From assembly GCA_002297965.1 (NCBI GenBank), contig DBLF01000105.1, positions 18,289-26,782 of the forward strand: 8,494 nucleotides of DNA, in the 5' to 3' direction. Made by a program: the position numbers and the translations under genes. The notes beneath the pieces are model-generated. The model had not been told where the DNA came from and did no database searches. It saw only the letters and a list, made by a program, of their open reading frames with translations. This DNA is from Candidatus Segatella papionis. GTDB taxonomy: Bacteria; Bacteroidota; Bacteroidia; Bacteroidales; Bacteroidaceae. Positions 1 to 5,776 of this stretch are shown here, in pieces (the stretch's first letter is position 1; every line of letters starts with the position of its first letter).

Positions 1-1
1 G

Positions 2-1408
2 TCTCTTTCCGACGATGAATTGTGGGAGAAGGCTGCGATGGTGAAGTTTCCCGTGGGCAGTGCCTACATCCCATATTCCGACCCAGGCTTTTGCAAGGTG
101 GTAAAGGCAGTGGAAAGATTGAAAGACAATAACTATGAGGTCTGCCGTCTCTTGGTGATTCGAGGCAGTGCCTCGCCTGAGGGTGGTGAAAAGAACAATG
201 CCCGTTTGGCACATCAACGAGCGAAGGCATTGGTAAAGGTTTTGTCAAAATATATTCCTCTTCCCGATTCGCTCGTAGAGGAAAGATATATCAAAGAGGA
301 TTACGTAGGGCTTCGCCGCCTCTTGTTGGAGAAGCCGACGGCATATAGCCAGCAGGTACTATCCATATTAAAGAAGTATCAAGGACAAGATGCTCAAGCT
401 AAGCAAGCCCTGCAACGCTTGAATGGCGGCAAGACTTGGCGCCTCCTGCTCCGTGATTATTTCCCAGAGTTGAGAGCCAGCCGCCTCGTGCTGTTCGTAA
501 GCAAGAAGGGTAGTACGCCGCAAAGTGATAGCACCCCGCTAGTTGATAACACTAGCACTCCGCTAGGCGTTCCGGCGGATTTGCAATCCGCCGGCAAGCA
601 AGCTGTAACCAACGAGCAAGCAAGTGTGGACACCATTGCTGCTGATACCTTGCTTACTGCGGATTGCAAATCCGCAGCTCCCCCTACGGGGCAAGATGGC
701 TTGCAGGTAGAAGCACGTCCTTCTGCTCACCCTGGCTTGAACATCAAGACCAACCTCCTCTACGACCTCGCCCTGTTTGTCCCAAAGTTCGGCTACGCCC
801 TAACTCCAAACTTGGCGATAGAGTATCTCCCGAAGTCGGGTCATATCACCCCAGTCCTAGAGGTAACCTGGTCGCCATGGCGTAACGACAGTCGTTCGAA
901 GACCTGGATTATCCATAACTTCCTGCTCGAAGGTCGCTATTATATAAGGAAAGTGAAGAGTGAAGAACGAAGAGTGAAGAATTCAAATGCCTATACAAGT
1001 CCGTTAGGCGTTCCAGCGGATTTGCAATCCGCTGGCAAGGAGCGAGCAAGCGGCTATACAGGTCATTATTTCTCCGCATACACCAACCTCGGCACCTACG
1101 ACCTCCAGTTCAACTCCACCAAGGCGTACCTTGCCGACAAGTGGGGCAAGACCTACGGCTTCGGTCTCGGTTGGGGCTACGTGAAGCGCTTTACCGAATC
1201 CTCCCGATGGAAATGGGAAGTAAACGCCGCCCTGGGTTTCCTCCACAGCGACTACGATAAGTACCACGATGCCGAAAGCTGGGCGGAGCCAGGCAACACC
1301 TACTTCAACTGGCATGAGAATCCAGCCGACTATCGTCGCTACAAGAACCACCTCAATTATTGGGGTGTCACCCGACTCGGCTTCTCCATCAGTTACGACC
1401 TCTTCTAA
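2..1408 (+). CDS. OmpA-like/DUF3575 outer-membrane protein of a fimbrial locus, 5' partial
   Basis: The frame is open to the left edge, so the true start and any signal peptide lie outside the window; the TTG at 20 and ATG at 38 fall inside the first domain and are unlikely starts. Residue numbers count from the TTG at 20. Residues about 8-160 look like an OmpA-type domain (FPVGSAYI, then VIRGSASPEG with NARLAHQRA at 46-70). Residues about 238-462 match DUF3575: NIKTNLLYDL, a glycine/aromatic-rich beta pattern and a C-terminal aromatic (SISYDLF) typical of outer-membrane barrels. Such proteins commonly precede anchor and fimbrillin genes in Bacteroidales; an accessory or assembly role at the outer membrane is inferred. 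Three palindromic repeats are translated within it: two in the linker between domains (PLGVPADLQSAGK from 181; ADCKSAAPPTG from 214) and one splitting DUF3575 (328-344). The frame survives all three. The stop lies 14 bases before the next ATG, consistent with one operon. Confidence 0.88.
   Translation, partial: SLSDDELWEKAAMVKFPVGSAYIPYSDPGFCKVVKAVERLKDNNYEVCRLLVIRGSASPEGGEKNNARLAHQRAKALVKVLSKYIPLPDSLVEERYIKEDYVGLRRLLLEKPTAYSQQVLSILKKYQGQDAQAKQALQRLNGGKTWRLLLRDYFPELRASRLVLFVSKKGSTPQSDSTPLVDNTSTPLGVPADLQSAGKQAVTNEQASVDTIAADTLLTADCKSAAPPTGQDGLQVEARPSAHPGLNIKTNLLYDLALFVPKFGYALTPNLAIEYLPKSGHITPVLEVTWSPWRNDSRSKTWIIHNFLLEGRYYIRKVKSEERRVKNSNAYTSPLGVPADLQSAGKERASGYTGHYFSAYTNLGTYDLQFNSTKAYLADKWGKTYGFGLGWGYVKRFTESSRWKWEVNAALGFLHSDYDKYHDAESWAEPGNTYFNWHENPADYRRYKNHLNYWGVTRLGFSISYDLF
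530..566 (+). repeat. Duplicated 13-base repeat head
   Basis: AGCACCCCGCTAG at 530-542 is repeated with one mismatch at 554-566 (AGCACTCCGCTAG). The second copy runs into a full palindromic unit; the first looks like a stray head. The period of 24 bases keeps the frame and gives the peptide STPLVDNT-STPL. A similar stray head lies at 5588-5596. Confidence 0.6.
560..621 (+). repeat. Palindromic repeat unit, in-gene copy 1
   Basis: Head CCGCTAGGCGTTCC is followed by a perfect hairpin: CCGGCGGATT at 572-581, loop TGC, AATCCGCCGG at 585-594. The tail (GGCAAGC, later CGAGCAAGC) is about 11 bases longer than in the 51-base form. It is translated in frame as PLGVPADLQSAGK in the linker of the DUF3575 protein. 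Confidence 0.88.
651..690 (-). repeat. Palindromic repeat unit, inverted in-gene copy 2
   Basis: Perfect 9 bp arms CTGCGGATT (657-665) and AATCCGCAG (669-677) enclose loop GCA, the reverse complement of the TGC loop of the other copies. The flanks CTTGC on the left and CCCCTACGG on the right resemble the tail and head in reverse, so this copy lies on the opposite strand. It is translated as LLTADCKSAAPPTG, still without a stop. The outer boundaries are approximate. Confidence 0.75.
955..981 (+). repeat. Short tandem repeat, 14-base period, in coding sequence
   Basis: GAAGAGTGAAGAA occurs at 955-967 and again, identically, at 969-981, separated by one C. It encodes the charged segment KSEERRVKN inside the DUF3575 domain, just before palindromic copy 3. 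Its period is not a multiple of three, so gain or loss of a unit would shift the frame. Confidence 0.75.
1001..1051 (+). repeat. Palindromic repeat unit, in-gene copy 3 (51 bases)
   Basis: This is a complete 51-base unit with head CCGTTAGGCGTTCC, perfect 10 bp arms CCAGCGGATT (1013-1022) and AATCCGCTGG (1026-1035), loop TGC, and a tail ending CGAGCAAGC. Its length is exactly 17 codons and it is read as PLGVPADLQSAGKERAS, splitting DUF3575 between LEGRYYI and GHYFSAY. Relative to copy 1, both stem arms carry the matching change G to A and C to T. Confidence 0.9.
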
Positions 1409-1422
1409 ATAATAAATGAGAA

Positions 1423-2664
1423 ATGATAATGAATAAATATATATCCGTTAGGCGTTCCAGCGGATTTGCAAATCTCGTGCAAATGAGCGCAAAGCCAAGC
1501 TTGCTTGAGCTTTGTCGAATGCAGCCGAGATTCGCTTCCGCAATCCGCTGGCAAGGGGCGAGTAAGCTGCTAGGTCTATTCCTGCTACTAGCATTCACCT
1601 CCTGCACCGATATGCACGACCCACTCCTTCACACCGCTGGCAGAGTAGAGGTGAAGCCAGAGGTGGAGCAATCGGTGAATATCGAGACCATGTGGCAAGC
1701 CGACTGGCAAGAGAAATGGCAGGTAGATTGGGAGGACGAAACCCACGAGGAAATCGGCTATACCCAACCTGAGTCCTATCACATGGACTACTTCCTCGCA
1801 GGAGGAGACTGGATAGGTCAGCGAGACATGGAGAGCAACAGCATCCGTATCGACCTCGGTCACGGCACCTACGACCTCCTCACCTACAACAACGACACCC
1901 AGAACATCCGCTTCAAACAAGCCGACGACTGGTCGTCGCTCATCGCCAGCACCGATGCCGAGACCAACGTGGTTCTTCCCGATACCCTGAAGCGCAAGCT
2001 CGACATCCGACAGATGCCCGACCAGCTCTTCTCCATGCACGCCACAGACGTAGTGGTGAGCGATCGTCTCGAAGACTATGAGTTTATCCCCGAGGAGAAC
2101 ATCTACCTGCTGAGGCTCAACGCCGAGCTAACCCCTCGTACCTTCATCTACCTCGTACAGGTGGAGTTGAGAAACAACGACGGCACTGTAAAAAGTAGTG
2201 GAAACATGACCGTTACAGGTTTGGCCTCGTCGGTCGATCTCATCAGTCGCAAGAATAGTGACGAGGCGATAGCCCATCATTTCGGCACGGTTTATCAATC
2301 TAAAGGCACAACGCGCAAAAGTACCTCTCGCACAGAGGATGTTCCCCCTGGCGAGAACCAAGCCAGCGATTATATAGGTGGCAGACTGGTAACCTTCGGC
2401 TTGCCCGACTGCATCCCCGGCGAGACCCTTCCCGACGAGGCGGCGCAGGAGCGAAACCTCTGCTATGTGGTCTTGAAGTTCAGCAATGGCTACCGTGGCT
2501 GTATCCCCGTAGATATCACCGACCAGATGCGAGCCCTTCCGCAAGGCGGAGTCATCAACATCGTGATGGACGTAGAAAAGCTTCCGAAACCTAGTGGCAG
2601 CAACAGCGGCTGGGGAATCGGAGTAAACGACTGGAACCAGGAAGATCATCAACAAGAAATATAA
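1423..2664 (+). CDS. DUF5119-type lipoprotein, candidate fimbrial anchor/assembly protein
   Basis: The protein has 413 residues. A lipoprotein signal is clear: hydrophobic LLGLFLLLAFTS followed by C61 (lipobox FTSC). The mature part holds TYDLLTYNNDTQNIRF from about residue 148, which I recognise as the typical DUF5119 signature (TYD-LL-YNNDT), and ends in a GWGIGVNDW strand. In Bacteroidales fimbrial loci this family sits directly before the fimbrillins; a role as surface anchor, by analogy with FimB/Mfa2, is inferred. The start is odd: ATG at 1423 and 1429 (MIMNKYIS) are the natural starts, but a 123-base composite repeat lies between MNKYI and SKLLGLF, giving the signal peptide about 60 residues. 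An internal ATG at residue 33 (MQPRFASA) would give a normal 28-residue signal peptide, so either start may be used. The 14-base gap to the gene before and the repeat directly after its stop place it in the operon. Confidence 0.85.
   Translation: MIMNKYISVRRSSGFANLVQMSAKPSLLELCRMQPRFASAIRWQGASKLLGLFLLLAFTSCTDMHDPLLHTAGRVEVKPEVEQSVNIETMWQADWQEKWQVDWEDETHEEIGYTQPESYHMDYFLAGGDWIGQRDMESNSIRIDLGHGTYDLLTYNNDTQNIRFKQADDWSSLIASTDAETNVVLPDTLKRKLDIRQMPDQLFSMHATDVVVSDRLEDYEFIPEENIYLLRLNAELTPRTFIYLVQVELRNNDGTVKSSGNMTVTGLASSVDLISRKNSDEAIAHHFGTVYQSKGTTRKSTSRTEDVPPGENQASDYIGGRLVTFGLPDCIPGETLPDEAAQERNLCYVVLKFSNGYRGCIPVDITDQMRALPQGGVINIVMDVEKLPKPSGSNSGWGIGVNDWNQEDHQQEI
1445..1567 (+). repeat. Palindromic unit with nested hairpin element, at the signal peptide
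   Basis: Head CCGTTAGGCGTTCC, left arm CCAGCGGATT (1457-1466), right arm AATCCGCTGG (1542-1551) and the tail ending GAGTAAGC (1567) match copy 3, but 72 extra bases sit in the loop. The total is 123 bases, or 41 codons. It lies within the start of the DUF5119 gene, read in a different frame from copies 1 and 3 (SVRRSSGFA onward). Confidence 0.88.
1470..1541 (+). repeat. Nested loop element, copy A (72 bases)
   Basis: This element is inserted in the loop of the surrounding palindromic unit. Its first 64 bases match 5631-5694 with three differences by hand count. It folds by itself: AATCTCG (1471-1477) pairs with CGAGATT further right, and the core is CAAAGC-CAAGC, a TT loop, GCTTG, a bulged A and GCTTTG. 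In the DUF5119 gene it encodes NLVQMSAKPSLLELCRMQPR with an open frame. Confidence 0.85.
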
Positions 2665-2665
2665 T

Positions 2666-2716
2666 CCGCTAGGCGTTCCGGCGGATTTGTAATCCGACGG
2701 CAAGCAACGAATAAGC
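2666..2716 (+). repeat. Palindromic repeat unit, intergenic copy (51 bases)
   Basis: It starts one base after the stop codon of the DUF5119 gene and is exactly 51 bases from CCGCTAGG to AAGC. Arms CCGGCGGATT (2678-2687) and AATCCGACGG (2691-2700) pair with one mismatch around loop TGT. It lies 35 bases before the first fimbrillin start and could act as an mRNA hairpin between the two genes. Confidence 0.88.
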
Positions 2717-2751
2717 AACAATAAATATTAACTCAGTAATAAAAAAAGAAA

Positions 2752-3921
2752 ATGAGAATCAATAAGCTCTATCTCTTTGCAGCTACCGCCATGGTATTGG
2801 CGAGCTGCAGCAGTTCGGACGAGTTGGGTTCGCCTACTTCTTCCAAGAAGGCGATCACCTTCGAGAGTCCTTTCGTGAGCAAGACCTCCCGTGCAACGGG
2901 CGACTTGAACAACAGTAATATCAACAGCACCAACATCAAGGTTTGGGGCGACCAATATGCCAAGAACGCAACAGGCTCTGCCATAACCTCCGCCAACGTG
3001 TTCAGCAACGAGCCAGCTACGCTCAGCTACGACGGCAGCGCATGGAAGTGCGACCGCCTCGCCTTCTGGGAGAGTGACAAGAGCTACGATTTCACAGCCG
3101 TGGCTCCAGCTACCTTGCAGAACGTAAACTTTGGCGAGGCAAATGCAGAGAGCTTCACCCTTGCCGACCGCAAGCTCACCATCTCCGACATCCCTGTGGT
3201 ACAGGTCATCAACAATGGCTCCGACGCTCAGGCTAAGAGCGGCGATGACATCCTCGTGGCTTGCGCCAACAAGCAGACCGAGGCATCAAAGACCGTACAG
3301 CTCAGTTTCAAGCACATCCTCTCTCGCTTCAACATCTACATTTATAGCAGCGACGTGGAGAATCCTACTGATGCCGACAACGTGACCGTAACCGACCTTG
3401 CCATCTACATGCCTACCGCCAATGCAAAGGCTATCTACGAGCAGGCTGCCCATGGAGCAGTGAACCCAGGCTCAGACCTTTGGTCATGGAATGGTTTCAC
3501 CAACGTGGAGAACGCAGAGAACGTAGAGGCTTTGGGTGAAAACTACCAGAAGTTTGAGGTCATCAATAAGGAAACCCGCTTGGTTTATGCCGCCAGTCCA
3601 TCTGACGCAGTGCAGAAGAAGGAGACCTTGGCAAGCCCAGAGTTCTTCATCGCACCAACGAAAAAGATTACTGATGCGACGACAGCCGACCTCCAGCTCT
3701 ACCTCGCCGTGACCTACGTATCTCACAAGACAGGCTGGGACACCCGCACCAAGACCCTCTTTGTGCCTATACAGGACTTGCACAGCTTCAAGCAGGGATG
3801 CCAGACCAACCTCTTCATCAACCTGCACATGTACCAGTTCAGCCCACAGCCTCTCGACTTCGGCAGCATGACGCTCGACGACTGGAGCACCCCTAACGAC
3901 GGTCAGTTTGATGTCAAGTAA
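2752..3921 (+). CDS. Fimbrillin family lipoprotein (Mfa-like), first of three
   Basis: Major-pilin-type subunit of a type V pilus, 389 residues. The signal peptide MRINKLYLFAATAMVLAS ends in lipobox cysteine C19, followed by SSSDE. A short linker leads to PFVSKTSRA with R47, the likely arginine-specific processing site by analogy with FimA/Mfa1 maturation. Fimbrillin hallmarks follow in order: VKVWGDQYA, SYDFTAVAPA, AKSGDDILVA, FKHILSRFNI at 186-195, FFIAPT at 298-303, FKQGCQTNL from 346 and a terminal LDDW strand. It is a clear paralogue of the next gene (shared PFV-KTSRA, VKVWG, YDF---APA, AKSG-D-L, FKHILSR, GFTNVE, FKQG-Q-NL), pointing to a tandem duplication. The ATG at 2752 lies behind an A-rich leader (taataaaaaaagaaa) usual for this phylum. 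Which of the three fimbrillins forms the shaft is not visible from sequence. Confidence 0.9.
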   Translation: MRINKLYLFAATAMVLASCSSSDELGSPTSSKKAITFESPFVSKTSRATGDLNNSNINSTNIKVWGDQYAKNATGSAITSANVFSNEPATLSYDGSAWKCDRLAFWESDKSYDFTAVAPATLQNVNFGEANAESFTLADRKLTISDIPVVQVINNGSDAQAKSGDDILVACANKQTEASKTVQLSFKHILSRFNIYIYSSDVENPTDADNVTVTDLAIYMPTANAKAIYEQAAHGAVNPGSDLWSWNGFTNVENAENVEALGENYQKFEVINKETRLVYAASPSDAVQKKETLASPEFFIAPTKKITDATTADLQLYLAVTYVSHKTGWDTRTKTLFVPIQDLHSFKQGCQTNLFINLHMYQFSPQPLDFGSMTLDDWSTPNDGQFDVK

Positions 3922-3986
3922 TCGTTCACTTTAGATGACGATTATCTTTCAAAGAAAGTTTATTCAAAATCAAAAATCGAATCATA

Positions 3987-5585
3987 ATGATGAAAACAAG
4001 ATATTTTGCAATTGCGACAGCCATCCTAGCGTTGGCTTCGTGCGCACAGAACGAGGAGTTCAACGGCACAGGCAGCAGCCAGAGCCAGACCATCTCCTTC
4101 GGTCAGCCTTTCGTGGGCAAGACCAGCCGTGCCGCCTCTGGCGACATCACAGGCACGGAAGACCTCAAGAACTACACCGTAAAGGTATGGGGTGAGAAAT
4201 ACTCAGCAGATACATACCAGGAGGCTACCGACAAGGAGGCAGTCTTCAGCGGAGAAGTACTGAAGTGGGATGCCAATGCCACCAAACTCGACGGAACCGA
4301 CGAGAAGGGCAAGTGGGTCTATAACAGTGACCAGCGTGTATGGGAGGAGACCAAGAACTATGACTTCGCAGGTTTCGCCCCAGCCGATGCCAGCTGCGAT
4401 GTGGAATACACCAACGGTCTCTTCCATCTCACCAACGTGCCTGTGACCCAAGAAATCAAGAACACTGCGTCAGAGGAAGGTGCTGCCAAGAGCGGCGAGG
4501 ACTTGCTCCTCTCAGCCGTCTATACATCTACGAAGACATCCACCCAGCGTGCGCTCATCGAGATGAACTTCAAGCACATCCTCTCCCGCCTCTCCCTCTA
4601 CGCCTACACCAACCTTGGCGAAGACTATAGCGTGAGCATCGACGAGATGAGCCTCTACTTGCCAAACGACAATGCCAAGGCAAGCTACAAGCAGACCGAG
4701 CATGCCGCAGCCGACAACAAGAGCTTGCCAGCCGGTACATGGGAATGGAGTGGCTTCACCAATGTGGAGAGTGCCGCAACAGAAGCTGACCTTGCCACTG
4801 GCTATACCGCTTACAGCATCGTATCGAACAGCGTAAATATCTACGATGGAGACGACCAGAAGCAGGCAACCAACTTGCAGCACAACTTCTTCCTCGCTCC
4901 AACCCAAGATGTAACCCTCTATGTCAAGGTGAAGTACACCATCAAGGGCTTGAAGAAGGGCGAAGACGGTACTACAACCTCATACGACAAGAAGAGCTAT
5001 GAGAAGTTCTTGCCGATTTCAGCCTTGAAGGCATTCAAGCAGGGATTCCAGCACAATCTCTATATGCTCATCAATCCTAGCAGCATCCTCTTCAATGTCG
5101 ATGGCGTAGAAGGCTGGGAGACTGGCAAGGAAGACCATAACTTCGTGGATGGTCACGGTCGTTCCTTCATGGTCAGCAACTTGCAGAACGATGCGGCTAA
5201 CCATCAGGTAACTGGTGTCATCGACAACTATGGTAACTTGAAGGTAGGAGAGAGCAACGTGGATGTAACCTATCAACTCGCCAATGTATCCCTCAAGGGT
5301 GGTACATTCAGCAAGGATAATGAGACCATCACCATCCTCGGTTGGTATAGCGATGCGGACTGCACAGGCGATGCAGCCTCAGCTCCAAGTCTCATCAATC
5401 GTTACGCCAAGTTCGCTTGGAACTACACGAAGACTTCTCTGGAGGCAGGTACCTATACCTTCACCTTCAAGAACAACATGAACGACAAGGCGCAAAGCCT
5501 CGACATCACCCTCGGTCAGTACACCTACAACCCAACGAGCAACGGCGATGGTGGCTTGAATAATTTCACAGGTGTAGATATGTAA
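3987..5585 (+). CDS. Fimbrillin family lipoprotein with C-terminal extension, second of three
   Basis: The protein has 532 residues, about 140 more than its paralogue upstream. Signal peptide MMKTRYFAIATAILALAS with lipobox C19; the ATG at 3990 is an equally good start. PFVGKTSRA places the presumed processing arginine at R48. The fimbrillin core follows the same order as the preceding protein: VKVWGEKYS, NYDFAGFAPA, AKSGEDLLLS, FKHILSRLSL from 195, WSGFTNVES, FFLAPT from 301, FKQGFQHNL from 350, VEGW ending at W377. After that comes an extension of about 150 residues that the first fimbrillin lacks, with alternating beta-strand-like segments and the motif GWYSDADCTG (W453). The third fimbrillin has a related motif (NWYANSSFTG). 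The extension could be an adhesin or tip domain, or a donor-strand region; that is inference. The 65-base gap before it holds only AT-rich leader sequence. Confidence 0.9.
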   Translation: MMKTRYFAIATAILALASCAQNEEFNGTGSSQSQTISFGQPFVGKTSRAASGDITGTEDLKNYTVKVWGEKYSADTYQEATDKEAVFSGEVLKWDANATKLDGTDEKGKWVYNSDQRVWEETKNYDFAGFAPADASCDVEYTNGLFHLTNVPVTQEIKNTASEEGAAKSGEDLLLSAVYTSTKTSTQRALIEMNFKHILSRLSLYAYTNLGEDYSVSIDEMSLYLPNDNAKASYKQTEHAAADNKSLPAGTWEWSGFTNVESAATEADLATGYTAYSIVSNSVNIYDGDDQKQATNLQHNFFLAPTQDVTLYVKVKYTIKGLKKGEDGTTTSYDKKSYEKFLPISALKAFKQGFQHNLYMLINPSSILFNVDGVEGWETGKEDHNFVDGHGRSFMVSNLQNDAANHQVTGVIDNYGNLKVGESNVDVTYQLANVSLKGGTFSKDNETITILGWYSDADCTGDAASAPSLINRYAKFAWNYTKTSLEAGTYTFTFKNNMNDKAQSLDITLGQYTYNPTSNGDGGLNNFTGVDM

Positions 5586-5587
5586 TA

Positions 5588-5596
5588 CCGCTAGGC
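5588..5596 (+). repeat. Stray repeat head
   Basis: CCGCTAGGC occurs alone just after the stop codon of the second fimbrillin, 18 bases before the same word opens a full unit at 5606. It looks like a truncated copy. Confidence 0.5.
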
Positions 5597-5605
5597 AAAA
5601 ACATC

Positions 5606-5756
5606 CCGCTAGGCGTTCCGACGGATTTGCAAATCTCGTGCAAATGAGAACAAAGCCAAGCTCGCTTGAGCTTTGTCGAATGCAGCCGAGATTCTCTAAG
5701 AGAAATCCGTCGTTAAAAAAGGTTCGACCTATTTATTTTGCGGATTTGTAATCCGC
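5606..5756 (+). repeat. Two-hairpin composite repeat with nested element, upstream copy
   Basis: Head CCGCTAGGCGTTCC opens a hairpin with arms CGACGGATTT (5619-5628) and AAATCCGTCG (5703-5712), loop filled by a nested element, then TTAAAA and a 27-base spacer. A second hairpin follows: GCGGATT (5740-5746), loop TGT, AATCCGC (5750-5756). Without the 73 nested bases the length is 78, identical to 8307-8384. With the stray head it fills nearly all of the 191-base gap between the second and third fimbrillins. Confidence 0.85.
5631..5703 (+). repeat. Nested loop element, copy B (73 bases)
   Basis: Same element as at 1470-1541, inserted at the same point of the hairpin loop, just after GGATTTGC. 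The differences fall outside paired bases, for example TT to TC in the inner loop. Arms AATCTCG (5632-5638) and CGAGATT (5687-5693) are perfect. The right end differs from copy A and holds a mini-hairpin, TTCTCT-A-AGAGAA (5692-5704). Confidence 0.85.
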
Positions 5757-5776
5757 TCAATCAAAAAGTAAACAAA

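Noticed and set aside
457..669. Minus-strand small open frame opposite the DUF3575 gene
   Set aside because: It begins in one inverted repeat and runs through another; the plus-strand gene is well supported here.
664..885. Overlapping plus-strand small open frame inside the DUF3575 gene
   Set aside because: Out-of-frame shadow of a well-supported domain, starting in a repeat; no independent features.
2128..2721. Long minus-strand open frame of 197 codons opposite the DUF5119 gene
   Set aside because: Low-complexity antisense reading of a GC-rich gene; it starts inside the palindromic repeat (LPSDYKSAGTPSG is the repeat read backwards) and has no domain or leader.
3946..3958. CTTTC-AAA-GAAAG hairpin between the first two fimbrillins
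   Set aside because: Only 5 bp in an AT-rich leader; expected by chance and too weak to call.
5738..5776. TTG-started extension of the third fimbrillin (MRICNPLNQ)
   Set aside because: The codons translate the palindromic repeat; the ATG at 5777 gives a normal lipoprotein signal peptide.
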